Assembly (NCBI GenBank): GCA_025359915.1
Contig: JANYDE010000086.1
Location: 1 to 49,918, forward strand
Length of the DNA stretch: 49,918 nucleotides
Reading direction: 5' to 3'
Origin: Chamaesiphon sp. 336R_metabinner_41
Lineage (GTDB): Bacteria; Cyanobacteriota; Cyanobacteriia; Cyanobacteriales; Chamaesiphonaceae
The position numbers and the translations under genes are program-made. Below, in pieces: positions 16,980 to 26,567 of this stretch. The notes beneath the pieces are model-generated. The model did no database searches, was not told the DNA's origin, and saw only the letters and a program-made list of their open reading frames with translations. Numbering within the stretch: position 1 is the first letter of the stretch; each line of letters begins with the position of its first letter.

Positions 16980-19900
16980 ATGCCTCGCCGGACTGACATA
17001 CACAAAATCTTACTCTTAGGTTCTGGACCGATTGTGATCGGACAAGGGTGTGAATTTGACTACTCTGGTACCCAGGCTTGTAAAGCACTGCGGGAGGAAG
17101 GTTATTATGTGATCTTGGTCAATTCTAATCCTGCAACGATTATGACCGATCCTGACACGGCGGATCGGACTTATATCGAGCCGCTGACACCTGAATTAGT
17201 CGAAAAAGTCATTGCGAAGGAACGCCCAGATGCACTGTTACCAACGATGGGAGGACAGACAGCACTGAATCTGGCTGTAGCTCTGTCGAAGAGCGGAGTA
17301 TTGGAGAAATATGGGGTCGAACTAATTGGCGCGAAGTTAGATGCGATCGAAATGGCTGAGGATCGGCTATTGTTCAAGGAGGCGATGGGGCGGATTAACG
17401 TTCCAGTTTGTCCTTCAGGCATCGCTACAACGCTCGTAGAGGCGCGGGAAGTCGGAAAAGAGATTGGGACATATCCGCTGATTATTCGTCCCGCCTTCAC
17501 CCTGGGAGGTGCCGGAGGAGGGATTGCCTACAATCAGGAAGAGTTTGAGGCGATTGTGCAGACTGGTTTGGATGCTTCGCCGGTGGATCAGATTTTGGTG
17601 GAGAAATCGCTCCTAGGCTGGAAGGAGTATGAGCTAGAGGTAATGCGGGATCTAGCTGACAATGTGGTGATCGTTTGTTCGATCGAGAATATCGATCCGA
17701 TGGGGATTCATACTGGTGATTCGATTACTGTTGCTCCGGCGCAAACTTTGACGGATAAGGAGTATCAGCGGTTACGGGATGCGTCGATTAAGATCATCCG
17801 TGAGATTGGGGTGGAGACTGGGGGTTCTAATATTCAGTTTGCGGTACATCCTGATACTGGGGAATATATCGTGATTGAGATGAATCCCCGTGTGAGTCGG
17901 AGTTCGGCGTTAGCTTCTAAGGCGACGGGATTCCCGATCGCTAAATTTGCCGCGAAGTTATCGGTGGGTTATACTTTGGATGAAATATCTAATGATATTA
18001 CTAAGAAAACTCCGGCTTGCTTTGAACCAACGATCGATTATGTAGTTACGAAAATCCCTCGGTTTGCATTTGAGAAATTCGCTGGTTCTTCCCATACTTT
18101 GACTACTCAAATGAAGTCAGTTGGGGAAGCAATGGCGATCGGTCGGACTTTCCAAGAGTCATTTCAAAAAGCATTGCGTTCGCTCGAAATCGGTCGGTTT
18201 GGCTGGGGTTGCGATCGAGATGAATCCTTACCATCGATCGAGCAGGTGCGTTCCCAACTGCGGACTCCAACACCCGATCGCATCTTTAGTATTCGCCATG
18301 CGATGCAACTAAAAGTCTCACTCGAAGATATCTACGATCTCACCGGAGTCGATCCGTGGTTCCTCGATAAATTCCAAGGTATATTAACAACTGAATCATT
18401 CCTAAAAACTCAACAATTAACATCTCTAACTAAAGAGCAACTATGGGATGTCAAACGGCAAGGATTTAGCGATCGCCAAATTGCTTATGCAACCAAAACT
18501 ACCGAAGATATTGTCCGCACCTATCGCAAATCTCTAGGTGTAATTCCCGCTTATAAATTAGTCGATACCTGCGCCGCCGAATTTGAAGCCGAAACACCTT
18601 ACTATTACTCCACCTACGAAGAAGAAACCGAAGTCATCCCCTCCACCCGTCGTAAAGTAATGATCCTCGGCGGCGGCCCAAATCGGATCGGACAGGGGAT
18701 AGAATTTGACTACTGCTGCTGTCACGCATCCTACGCACTCAGCAAACAGGGCTTCGAGACAATTATGGTTAACTCCAACCCCGAAACCGTCTCCACCGAC
18801 TACGATACCAGCGATCGATTATACTTCGAGCCGCTCACCAAAGAAGATGTCCTGAATATCATCGAAGCCGAGCAACCAGAAGGAATCATCATCCAATTCG
18901 GCGGACAAACTCCCCTCAAACTAGCCGTACCATTACAAGAATACCTAGACGCGCAAGGCGAAAACACTAATACCAAAATTTGGGGCACTAGCCCAGACTC
19001 GATCGATATGGCAGAAAATCGGGAACGGTTTGAGTTAGTATTACGCCAATTGGGAATCCGACAGCCAGAAAATGGCATGGCGCGAGACTACAACGACGCG
19101 CTCCACGTCGCCAATCGGATTGGCTACCCTGTAGTGGTACGTCCGTCCTATGTATTGGGTGGACGCGCGATGGAAATCGTTTATTCCGATAGCGAACTCG
19201 AACGCTATATGACCTATGCAGTGCAAGTAGAACCCGATCACCCCATTCTGATCGATAAGTTCCTAGAGAACGCCATCGAGGTCGATGTAGACGCAATTGC
19301 TGACGCATCTGGGCAAGTGGTCATCGGCGGAATTATGGAACATATCGAACAAGCAGGGATTCACTCCGGCGATTCCGCCTGCTCCCTCCCCTATGTCTCC
19401 CTCTCCGATGCCACCGTCGCCACCATCCGCGAATGGACGGTACAATTAGCTCAAGCTCTCAAAGTGATCGGCTTGATGAATATCCAATTCGCAGTACGTG
19501 GCGAACAGGTATACATTATCGAAGCCAACCCCCGCGCCTCCCGCACAGTACCATTTGTAGCCAAAGCCACAGGCGTACCCTTAGCCGGATATGCAGCCCG
19601 AATTATGTCAGGCGAAACCCTAGTCGGTTTGGATTATACCGAGGAAGTCATCCCCACCCACATCGCCGTCAAAGAAGCCGTCTTACCCTTCGATAAATTT
19701 CCAGGTACTGATACGATTTTAGGCCCTGAAATGCGATCGACAGGCGAAGTCATGGGTATCGATGTCGGATTTGGACGCGCCTACGCCAAAGCTGAACTCG
19801 CCGCAGGACAGAAATTACCCCTAACAGGGAAAGTATTTGTTTCGACCAGCGATCGCGATAAACTAGCAGTAGTTCCAGTTGTTCGCGATTTGATCGATTT

Positions 19901-20228
19901 AGGCTTCAAAATTATCGCCACATCCGGTACCCAAAAAGTATTAGAAGAACATGGCTTAGTCGTCGAGTCAGTCCTCAAACTCCATGAAGGTCGCCCAAAT
20001 GTGGTAGATATTATCAAGAATGGTCAAATCCAACTGATTATCAATACCCCCTCTGGTGAGGAAGCGCAAGCCGACGGTAAATTAATTCGCCGCACAGCTC
20101 TAGTTTATAAGATTGGCATCGTCACCACAATCGCCGGAGCAAAAGCCACCGCAGCAGCGATTAAATCGCTCCAATCTCAACCGCTAGAAGTCAAAGCCTT
20201 ACAGGATTACATCGGTTTAGGTCGTTAG
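16980..20228 (+). CDS. carB: Carbamoyl-phosphate synthase large subunit
   Basis: CarB makes carbamoyl phosphate from bicarbonate, ATP and glutamine-derived ammonia for arginine and pyrimidine synthesis, together with CarA (not in this window). The 1082-residue protein shows the duplicated synthetase halves: N-half start [20 protein letters not shown] and C-half start [19 protein letters not shown], each with ATP-grasp segments ([34 protein letters not shown]). The C-terminal MGS-type allosteric domain begins about residue 950 ([20 protein letters not shown]). Full length and intact. ATG 16980 gives the conserved [12 protein letters not shown]. Confidence 0.97.
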   Translation: MPRRTDIHKILLLGSGPIVIGQGCEFDYSGTQACKALREEGYYVILVNSNPATIMTDPDTADRTYIEPLTPELVEKVIAKERPDALLPTMGGQTALNLAVALSKSGVLEKYGVELIGAKLDAIEMAEDRLLFKEAMGRINVPVCPSGIATTLVEAREVGKEIGTYPLIIRPAFTLGGAGGGIAYNQEEFEAIVQTGLDASPVDQILVEKSLLGWKEYELEVMRDLADNVVIVCSIENIDPMGIHTGDSITVAPAQTLTDKEYQRLRDASIKIIREIGVETGGSNIQFAVHPDTGEYIVIEMNPRVSRSSALASKATGFPIAKFAAKLSVGYTLDEISNDITKKTPACFEPTIDYVVTKIPRFAFEKFAGSSHTLTTQMKSVGEAMAIGRTFQESFQKALRSLEIGRFGWGCDRDESLPSIEQVRSQLRTPTPDRIFSIRHAMQLKVSLEDIYDLTGVDPWFLDKFQGILTTESFLKTQQLTSLTKEQLWDVKRQGFSDRQIAYATKTTEDIVRTYRKSLGVIPAYKLVDTCAAEFEAETPYYYSTYEEETEVIPSTRRKVMILGGGPNRIGQGIEFDYCCCHASYALSKQGFETIMVNSNPETVSTDYDTSDRLYFEPLTKEDVLNIIEAEQPEGIIIQFGGQTPLKLAVPLQEYLDAQGENTNTKIWGTSPDSIDMAENRERFELVLRQLGIRQPENGMARDYNDALHVANRIGYPVVVRPSYVLGGRAMEIVYSDSELERYMTYAVQVEPDHPILIDKFLENAIEVDVDAIADASGQVVIGGIMEHIEQAGIHSGDSACSLPYVSLSDATVATIREWTVQLAQALKVIGLMNIQFAVRGEQVYIIEANPRASRTVPFVAKATGVPLAGYAARIMSGETLVGLDYTEEVIPTHIAVKEAVLPFDKFPGTDTILGPEMRSTGEVMGIDVGFGRAYAKAELAAGQKLPLTGKVFVSTSDRDKLAVVPVVRDLIDLGFKIIATSGTQKVLEEHGLVVESVLKLHEGRPNVVDIIKNGQIQLIINTPSGEEAQADGKLIRRTALVYKIGIVTTIAGAKATAAAIKSLQSQPLEVKALQDYIGLGR

Positions 20229-20480
20229 ATAGTTGTTGGCGGAGCCTCTGCATCGGAGAATAGTTGGCAGTCACCAAGTCATGAATCTTCAATGCATGTT
20301 TTGACTGGTAGTTATAGTTACCATTTACAAAAATTATCTTTGTTAGGATAGAGCTAAGGTCTTTCTTTTAGCTCCAGATCGTCGTCTAGATTTTTACCGA
20401 GCTAAATCGTCGGTGTGAAGACGACATTCGGTAATCGAGCAACAGAGAGATCCCCCAGTTCAACTCAGGAGGACACTAAA
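20229..20480. other. Leader region of the small protein gene at 20481
   Basis: It contains a repeat-like GGCGGAGCCTCTGCATCGGAG just after carB and an inverted pair GTCGTCT (20381-20387)/AGACGAC (20419-20425), which could form a leader stem before the strong CAGGAGG Shine-Dalgarno at 20466-20472. Confidence 0.4.
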
Positions 20481-20741
20481 ATGACTGGACAACTATGCTG
20501 GATTCCTACGTTTGCATCAAAGGGAAAACTAACTCTACATCTTAGATTAGATCCTTTCCACCCCTGGACAACCTATGCGGCTTTTCCATATCTGTGCGTT
20601 CCTGACTATCCAGTGCCGGGTGGCTCGAAAGGCTGGGCAACTAGTCAGCGACTACTCCAAGCTGGTTGGGAAATCGTTCCTACCGCAAAAATAAAAGTAT
20701 CTTTTAGGGAGGATTTTGAAGATAATTCTTTAGCTGCTTAG
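20481..20741 (+). CDS. Small protein of unknown function
   Basis: An 86-residue protein starting MTGQLCWIPTFASKGKLTL. A CAGGAGG Shine-Dalgarno at 20466-20472 decides this ATG over an upstream in-frame start at 20415. The sequence is rich in aromatic residues and prolines (FHPWTTYAAFPYLCVPDYPV) and has no membrane segment. No family recognised. The long structured leader and strong ribosome-binding site suggest it is expressed. Confidence 0.7.
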   Translation: MTGQLCWIPTFASKGKLTLHLRLDPFHPWTTYAAFPYLCVPDYPVPGGSKGWATSQRLLQAGWEIVPTAKIKVSFREDFEDNSLAA

Positions 20742-20989
20742 GAATTTAATCCCTAAGCTGAATCCTGAAATGAGCAGCAATACTTAAATCAATATTATTG
20801 CTGCTCAAGCAACGGCAAAAAAGTTACTCAATGGTGTTGTTGTAGTAAATGATGAGTGAATTAACCTGTTGAGAGTCAGCAATTCCAAATTCAACCTTGT
20901 TCAGATAGCTCGTAGGGGCAGGTGTCTTGTCCCGCTAACTGGGCGATAATTAATTACCGAATAATTGATTGCAGATCTCAGCTCCTACC

Positions 20990-22960
20990 ATGTCAGAAAC
21001 ATCAATCGAATCTACGCTCCACGAAGAGCGACTATTTAGCCCCTCAGCAGAATTTTCCCAAGCCGCGCAGATCAAAAGCTTGCAGGAATACGAAGATATT
21101 TACGCCCGCGCTCAAGCTAATCCCGAACAGTTTTGGGCAGAACTGGCGACAAGCGAACTGCATTGGTTCAAAAAATGGGACAAAGTTTTGGATTGGCAGC
21201 CCCCATTTGCCAAGTGGTTTACAGGCGGTAAGATTAATATCTCCTATAATTGTCTCGATCGACATCTCACCACCTGGCGTAAGAATAAAGCCGCGCTAAT
21301 TTGGGAAGGCGAACCGGGCGACTCCCGCACCCTGACTTACGCTCAACTGCATCGGGAAGTTTGTCAGATGGCGAATGCGCTCAAACAGATGGGTGTAGTC
21401 AAAGGTGATTTAGTTGGGATTTACATGCCGATGATTCCTGAAGCCGCGATCGCGATGCTGGCTTGTGCGAGAATTGGGGCGGTACATACTGTTGTCTTTG
21501 GTGGCTTTAGTGCCGATGCTTTGCGGGATAGACTAGCTAATGGTAAGGCTAAAGCTGTAATTACCGCTGATGGTGGCTGGCGGAAAGATGCGATTGTACC
21601 TTTGAAAATTCAGGTCGATAAAGCCTTAGAAAATGATGCTTGTCCCACCGTTCAAAGTGTTCTGGTAGTCCAACGTACCAAGCAAGAAATCCCGATGATC
21701 GCAGGGCGCGATATCTGGTGGCATGAAATTCAGTCTACTGTCTCCGCCGACTGTCCCGCCGTCGAAATGGATGCTGAGGACATGCTATTCGTCCTCTACA
21801 CCTCCGGTAGTACAGGTAAACCCAAAGGCGTAGTCCACACCACAGGCGGCTATAACCTCTACAGCCACATCACCACCAAATGGGTTTTCGACCTTAATGA
21901 TACCGATGTCTACTGGTGTACAGCCGATGTCGGTTGGATTACTGGACATAGCTACATCGTCTACGGGCCATTATCCAACGGCGCGACCACAGTTATGTAT
22001 GAAGGTGTCACCCGCCCTTCCAAACCTGGTTGTACCTGGGACATCATCGAAAAATATGGCGTAACCATCTTCTACACCGCCCCCACTGCCATTCGCGTCT
22101 TCATGAAAATGGGCGAAGAACTTCCCAACGCCCGTAACCTCTCCTCCCTCCGCCTCCTGGGTACAGTCGGCGAACCGATCAACCCCGAAGCCTGGATGTG
22201 GTACCACCGCGTCATCGGTACAGAAAAATGTCCGATCGTTGATACCTGGTGGCAAACTGAAACTGGGGGAATTATGATTACCTCCCTCCCTGGCGCAATT
22301 CCTACCAAACCAGGCTCCGCCACTCGCCCCTTCCCTGGTATCATCGCCGAGATCGTCGATCTCGATGGCGCAACCCTCCCCGCCAATAGTGGCGGCTACT
22401 TAACCGTACAATATCCTTGGCCAGGGATGATGCGCACAGTCTACGGCGACGATGAACGTTTCCGTAAAACCTACTGGGAACATATTGCGCCCAAAGATGG
22501 CAAATATATGTATTTTGCGGGGGATGGAGCGCGTCAGGATGCAGATGGATACTTCTGGATTATGGGACGCACCGACGACGTGCTCAACGTCTCTGGGCAT
22601 CGTCTGGGGACGATGGAACTCGAATCCGCGCTCGTCTCTCACCCCGCTGTCGCCGAAGCCGCAGTTGTTGGCAAACCCGATGAAATTAAGGGCGAAGAAA
22701 TCGTTGCTTTTGTGACTTTAAATAGTAACTTTATCGGCGATCCGAGTTTAGTTAAAGAGTTGCAAAAACATGTCGGTGTCGAAATCGGGGCGATCGCACG
22801 TCCTGGTGAAATTCGCTTTACCGACGCATTACCCAAAACTCGATCGGGTAAAATCATGCGGCGATTATTACGCGATTTAGCTGCAGGTAAGGAAGTTTCT
22901 GGAGATACTTCTACACTCGAAGATCGCAGCGTGCTGGATAAATTGAGAGGCAATGATTAG
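20990..22960 (+). CDS. acs: Acetyl-coenzyme A synthetase
   Basis: Acs activates acetate to acetyl-CoA via acetyl-AMP in the cytoplasm. The 656-residue protein has the acetyl-CoA synthetase N-terminus, the ATP/AMP-binding signature [19 protein letters not shown], the [20 protein letters not shown] block, [10 protein letters not shown], and the C-terminal swing domain with [15 protein letters not shown] and [17 protein letters not shown], whose Lys is the usual acetylation-regulated residue. Length is normal. ATG 20990 (MSETSIEST) is preferred to the TTG at 20969. Confidence 0.97.
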   Translation: MSETSIESTLHEERLFSPSAEFSQAAQIKSLQEYEDIYARAQANPEQFWAELATSELHWFKKWDKVLDWQPPFAKWFTGGKINISYNCLDRHLTTWRKNKAALIWEGEPGDSRTLTYAQLHREVCQMANALKQMGVVKGDLVGIYMPMIPEAAIAMLACARIGAVHTVVFGGFSADALRDRLANGKAKAVITADGGWRKDAIVPLKIQVDKALENDACPTVQSVLVVQRTKQEIPMIAGRDIWWHEIQSTVSADCPAVEMDAEDMLFVLYTSGSTGKPKGVVHTTGGYNLYSHITTKWVFDLNDTDVYWCTADVGWITGHSYIVYGPLSNGATTVMYEGVTRPSKPGCTWDIIEKYGVTIFYTAPTAIRVFMKMGEELPNARNLSSLRLLGTVGEPINPEAWMWYHRVIGTEKCPIVDTWWQTETGGIMITSLPGAIPTKPGSATRPFPGIIAEIVDLDGATLPANSGGYLTVQYPWPGMMRTVYGDDERFRKTYWEHIAPKDGKYMYFAGDGARQDADGYFWIMGRTDDVLNVSGHRLGTMELESALVSHPAVAEAAVVGKPDEIKGEEIVAFVTLNSNFIGDPSLVKELQKHVGVEIGAIARPGEIRFTDALPKTRSGKIMRRLLRDLAAGKEVSGDTSTLEDRSVLDKLRGND

Positions 22961-22998
22961 ATCGCAATTTTGATTGATATATTCTGAATGCTGTACTA

Positions 22999-23021
22999 AA
23001 CTCCCCATCAAATGGGGAGTT
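22999..23021 (+). terminator. Hairpin downstream of acs
   Basis: Perfect 10-bp arms AACTCCCCAT/ATGGGGAGTT around CAA, 38 nt after the acs stop. No strong T-tract follows, so it may act as an mRNA 3' stabiliser or a weak terminator. Confidence 0.5.
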
Positions 23022-23240
23022 GGAATATTATGATTAGATTGATAAATAGCACAATCAGCGCCATCAATAGAACTATGATAGTATCTTCATGATATCTATT
23101 GCTTACTAATTTTTGCCCATGCTCAGTATTCTATCGATAAATATGCCTGCACTTTTGACCAAATTATTCATTAATACAAAGGCATCAAAAATATTAAACA
23201 ATAGTGAATCTTTTGGATAGATTCGATCTAACAATACTTG

Positions 23241-24236
23241 TTAAATGGGGTATTCATGTCGAACGAAAGGAAGACTAATAATTTCCCCATCCACATCACC
23301 CACCATCACCTTTAAACCCACCCCGCCAGCTTTCGATCGAACATAGCCCAATCCGCGTATTTCTCCATCGATCTCACTGCAACTAGTCAAAACACCAACC
23401 TTTTCCCCATCGACAGTCATCATCGTACCCACTGCCACAGCTCCAGCTAATTTAACGCCCCACAGATACTGTTTGACACCCTTATAAGTATTTAGCCGCG
23501 CGATCGTTTCTTGACCGATGTAGCAGCCCTTGCTAAACGAAATTGTCTGCCACAAACCCACCTCTAAGGGGTTATAATCCTCCGTTAACTCCGCATCGGG
23601 TTTTGGTCTGCCTTGAGCGATGCGCAGGCATTCCCAGGCATCCTCGCCCAGAATTACAGCACCTAAATTAGTTAGAGCTTGTTGTAATGCTGCTGAGTCA
23701 GATCGATTGACGATTAAACGATATCCAGGTAAGCCCAATTCAGTCCCGATCGCGATGCGGACTTCAATTCCATCGACGTGATATAATTTATGACTAGACT
23801 GGGTTAACTCTGTCAAGTTTGGACATCCCCATCGTTCTAAGATAGCGGAACTCTCGTCACCCATCAAAGTAAAACTAGCTAGACTAGCAGTGACATCCTT
23901 TAACGTCACTCGATCGGCAAAAAAGATATATTTATCGAGCCAATTAAATAAATATTCCCGACGATTGGGCGAGACAATTAATAACACCTCATTATCTAAA
24001 ATTAGACCTGTTGCTAGATCGATCGTTCTTGCGGTCGAAGTCACAAATACCGTATCACAACCTTCCCCCGCCTGACGTTTCTCAAAATCTGCCGTGCTTT
24101 GATTGTGCAAGAAACGTAAGCGGTCTCGATCTCCAACAAGAATTTTACCCCAATCAGAACTATCATAAATAGCAGCACCAGTTTTGGCAGCTTGCAGTGT
24201 TGTCTGTAGATTATTCAAAGTACTATTATCTTCCAT
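23241..24236 (-). CDS. ygfZ: YgfZ/GcvT-like folate-binding protein
   Basis: A 331-residue protein of the YgfZ (COG0354) family, tetrahydrofolate-dependent factors that help iron-sulphur enzymes such as MiaB. The N-terminal domain carries GKILVGDRDRLRFLHNQST, and the family signature SKGCYIGQETIARL includes Cys238. The C-terminal beta-barrel (LWGVKLAG, GLGYVRSKAG) is present. ATG 24234-24236 (MEDNSTLNN) is chosen because sequence further upstream, which would add 17 residues, comes from a dispersed repeat (24247-24292). Confidence 0.88.
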   Translation of the reverse strand: MEDNSTLNNLQTTLQAAKTGAAIYDSSDWGKILVGDRDRLRFLHNQSTADFEKRQAGEGCDTVFVTSTARTIDLATGLILDNEVLLIVSPNRREYLFNWLDKYIFFADRVTLKDVTASLASFTLMGDESSAILERWGCPNLTELTQSSHKLYHVDGIEVRIAIGTELGLPGYRLIVNRSDSAALQQALTNLGAVILGEDAWECLRIAQGRPKPDAELTEDYNPLEVGLWQTISFSKGCYIGQETIARLNTYKGVKQYLWGVKLAGAVAVGTMMTVDGEKVGVLTSCSEIDGEIRGLGYVRSKAGGVGLKVMVGDVDGEIISLPFVRHEYPI

Positions 24237-24246
24237 ATATTTATTA

Positions 24247-24292
24247 GTCTGCGTAGGCAGACTTTGCACCATGAGCGGCGGTTTCAACCGCC
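24247..24292. repeat. Small dispersed repeat (family B)
   Basis: A GTCTGCGTAGGCAGAC stem followed by a GCGGCGGTTTCAACCGCC-type stem. A second copy is at 28139-28186, downstream of the P450 gene. Confidence 0.8.
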
Positions 24293-24299
24293 AACCATC

Positions 24300-24683
24300 T
24301 TACGAAGGCAAATTCTCAAAGACACGAACAATCACATCCTTAGCCTTCTGATCCAATCGAGTCCAATCGGGAATCTGTGCAGCCATGTCAATCAGACTAG
24401 CATCCACCTCCACAATTTGACTCCCAATCTCGCTGTGACTGCCATGATAATTGAGAAAACATACCTGATAACATAAATCCCAAATATCAAACTTTAACAG
24501 CCCATTTGGAGACTTCAGACAGAGATAATTCGTCGGCTGCGGCTCCTTCACCTCCTCATAACTCACCTCCCATGTCGAAACCTCCGCCTGTTGACGGATT
24601 CGATCGATAATCCGAATATATATCGGTTGCATCAGAAACTCCGCTTGTTGCCAAGCTAATTCAGTCGCAAATTTGGGCTGCAT
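24300..24683 (-). CDS. Conserved-looking hypothetical protein
   Basis: A 127-residue soluble protein: a basic, Gln-rich N-terminal helix (IRIIDRIRQQAEVSTWEVSY), a central strand region FDIWDLCYQVCFLNYHG, and an acidic C-terminus with VDASLIDMAAQIPDWTRLDQ. No family recognised. Its ATG is at 24681-24683, and it lies just upstream of ygfZ in the same direction, separated by a dispersed repeat. Confidence 0.7.
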   Translation of the reverse strand: MQPKFATELAWQQAEFLMQPIYIRIIDRIRQQAEVSTWEVSYEEVKEPQPTNYLCLKSPNGLLKFDIWDLCYQVCFLNYHGSHSEIGSQIVEVDASLIDMAAQIPDWTRLDQKAKDVIVRVFENLPS

Positions 24684-24709
24684 AAAGATAAAACTAAGAA
24701 TTTTATTTG

Positions 24710-24805
24710 ATTTGATGCGTAGATATTTACCCCACCCCAGCCATCCCCTTTATAAGGGGATGGAGTAGATCCACCCTTTACAAGTGGGTTGGGGGTAAGC
24801 GCGAA
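24710..24805. repeat. Dispersed repeat (family C, AGATATTTACCCCACCC)
   Basis: It starts GATGCGTAGATATTTACCCC and contains internal hairpins (CATCCCCTTTATAAGGGGATG; the arms are 9 nt each). Related copies are at 8204-8388, 45739-45832 and 49589-49645. Confidence 0.75.
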
Positions 24806-24863
24806 CGCCTGATGTTGAATTCGGTTATAATGATTGCTGGCAGCTAGTATAATCAAAAGTGTA

Positions 24864-25073
24864 ATGTTTGGTGATTTTTTTGATAACGTAGGACGATACG
24901 GAAGTTACTTTATTACGATTATCCTCGGTATCTTCATTTCAGCGTTTGGCTGGGTAGCACCGTTGTGGAAACGTCCAATTACAGCCATCGCGCTGGTGGG
25001 CTTTTTGGTGGGAACCGTCATGACAACAATCTTGACGTTCAGAGCAATGTTAGGGTTTACACCGATCTCCTAA
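24864..25073 (+). CDS. DUF751 (Ycf33-like) small membrane protein
   Basis: A 69-residue protein starting MFGDFFDNVGRYGSYFITII with two predicted transmembrane helices (about 14-34 and 40-62). It fits the DUF751/Ycf33 family of cyanobacteria and plastids, of unknown function. The ATG at 24864 is chosen over an upstream alternative start at 24834 because it matches the family N-terminus. rbfA follows 38 nt later, a neighbourhood I recall as common in cyanobacteria. Confidence 0.85.
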   Translation: MFGDFFDNVGRYGSYFITIILGIFISAFGWVAPLWKRPITAIALVGFLVGTVMTTILTFRAMLGFTPIS

Positions 25074-25111
25074 AGTTGAGTCGATCGCAATAGCAAGATA
25101 TAATAAAAATT

Positions 25112-25540
25112 ATGACTAATACTCGTCGCGTGTCGCGTGTCGCCGAACTAATCAAGCGCGAAGTCAGTCAGATGATCCTCTTTGATATCAAAGACGACAG
25201 GGTTGGTGCTGGCATGGTCAGTGTCACTGGTGTCGATGTTGCTGGCGATCTTCAGCATACCAAAGTTTTTGTCAGTATTTACGGTAGTGATGAAGCTCGC
25301 GCCGAGACAATGGAAGGACTCAAAGCCGTCACTGGATACGTTCGCAGGGAAATCGGTAAACGTGTCCAACTCAGACGTACTCCTACGGTGGTCTTTGTTG
25401 AAGATACATCATTCGATCGAGCAACCAGTGTCCTATCACTCATCAACCAGCTTAGTTTAAAACGGGCTGAATCTGTAGATCCAGATCCAGAAATAGATTC
25501 AGCAGTAGACAGTGAATCTACTGTTCTAGCTACAGAATAA
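25112..25540 (+). CDS. rbfA: Ribosome-binding factor A
   Basis: RbfA is a 30S subunit maturation factor with a KH-like fold that helps process the 16S rRNA 5' end and supports cold growth. The 142-residue protein has the conserved start [19 protein letters not shown], the strand [12 protein letters not shown], and the C-terminal signature [19 protein letters not shown]. An acidic tail rich in Asp/Glu/Ser follows, as in other cyanobacteria. Downstream lies a 56-bp perfect palindrome shared with the convergent TetR-like gene. Confidence 0.95.
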   Translation: MTNTRRVSRVAELIKREVSQMILFDIKDDRVGAGMVSVTGVDVAGDLQHTKVFVSIYGSDEARAETMEGLKAVTGYVRREIGKRVQLRRTPTVVFVEDTSFDRATSVLSLINQLSLKRAESVDPDPEIDSAVDSESTVLATE

Positions 25541-25564
25541 ACCAATCAAACCAAAGTAGGGGTA

Positions 25565-25620
25565 ATTCAAACCGACAGGTAGGGGTAATTCATGAATTAC
25601 CCCTACCTGTCGGTTTGAAT
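25565..25620. terminator. 56-bp perfect palindrome, probable bidirectional terminator
   Basis: The left arm 25565-25592 is exactly reverse-complementary to 25593-25620 with no spacer. It lies between the converging rbfA and TetR-InsA genes and includes the last codons (NIQTDR) and TAG stop of the latter. An extra direct copy of GTAGGGGTAATTC starts at 25557. Confidence 0.75.
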
Positions 25621-26529
25621 ATTTCTGACCCAATTAATCACCGTATTGTGGGAGACTCCAGTACTGCGCTCGATTTCTCGAAAACTGATTCCCTGCGCGT
25701 GGAGATCGAGACATTTTTGCCTAATCTGTAGAGGATATCCTCTTTCGACATAGCGATCGACAAATTGCCGCCCACATCCTCTACATATATAACGTTGCTT
25801 GTCCTGCTGTCGTCCATTTTTCGCCACTCGATCGCTCTGACAATCTGGACAAATCATCAACTGATTGTGCATGACGAGTAAATGGTCGCCGATGTGTGGA
25901 TTAAGATAACCATAGAGGACATCCTTAATTTCAGCATAGATCTCCTGCCGATATTTTTCATCATTTTTGAGGGCGTTCGGCACTAAACCCTGGACGATGT
26001 TATGAGCAACTTCTGACAATAATTCACTTTTGGCTATACTCAAATTAGGATTGCGTTGGCGATAAAAATTGGCATGTCTTTTGTATGAGATCGACTGAAG
26101 AGTAGGAATATCAGCCATCATACTCTCCAGTCCCCCGATCGGCTGTAAGTAATACTGCAAAACGATACAGCGAGGAATCGGCTGCTCGAAATATACCGCA
26201 TGGGCATCGATATATTCGCTAATACCTCGATCGAGTGGAAAGTTAATATCCTGAGCAAAAAAGTTTGCCTCGATCATCTCTGTCAGCCGCATATACTCGG
26301 CAAATATAGCGTTAAAAATGGTTAATTTGTCTGGAAAAAACTGATAAATAGAACCAACTGCTGTGTCAGATCGATCGGCTATTTGTTGGATTGTCGCCGC
26401 TGCAAATCCTGCCTCGGCAAAAACTTCCGCAGCCGCGATGATAATCTTCTCTACCCGCTGTTTCCCACGTTTTTGCTGGGGTTGGCGACGGAGATTTTTG
26501 TCGCTTGACAAAGATGAGGAGTTGCTCAT
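25603..26529 (-). CDS. TetR-family regulator fused to an InsA-like zinc ribbon/HTH
   Basis: A 308-residue chimera. Residues 1-about 215 form a TetR repressor: helix-turn-helix AEAGFAAATIQQIADRSDTA then VGSIYQFFPDK, followed by an all-helical ligand/dimer domain. From about Met220 the sequence becomes the N-terminal part of an IS1-type transposase (InsA): a zinc ribbon with CPDC (Cys227, Cys230) and CRGC (Cys249, Cys252), GRQF, then an HTH (FREIERSTGVSHNTVINWV). No DDE catalytic domain follows. One open frame, no stop between. It is divergent from the P450 gene across 38 nt, which hold a palindrome. I infer an autorepressor that also controls the P450; the added domain may be a second DNA-binding unit. 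Confidence 0.88.
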   Translation of the reverse strand: MSNSSSLSSDKNLRRQPQQKRGKQRVEKIIIAAAEVFAEAGFAAATIQQIADRSDTAVGSIYQFFPDKLTIFNAIFAEYMRLTEMIEANFFAQDINFPLDRGISEYIDAHAVYFEQPIPRCIVLQYYLQPIGGLESMMADIPTLQSISYKRHANFYRQRNPNLSIAKSELLSEVAHNIVQGLVPNALKNDEKYRQEIYAEIKDVLYGYLNPHIGDHLLVMHNQLMICPDCQSDRVAKNGRQQDKQRYICRGCGRQFVDRYVERGYPLQIRQKCLDLHAQGISFREIERSTGVSHNTVINWVRNIQTDR

Positions 26530-26534
26530 AAACT

Positions 26535-26549
26535 AATTGTGTCACAATT
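26535..26549. promoter_or_regulatory. Palindromic operator candidate between tetR-like and P450 genes
   Basis: AATTGTG-T-CACAATT, perfect 7-bp arms, within the 38-nt divergent intergenic region. Its position and symmetry fit a TetR-family operator controlling both genes. Confidence 0.6.
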
Positions 26550-26567
26550 TGGAACTAAATTGTTGTT

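Noticed and set aside
24237-24287. Longer YgfZ start at 24287
   Set aside because: The extra residues come from a dispersed repeat and are not family-like.
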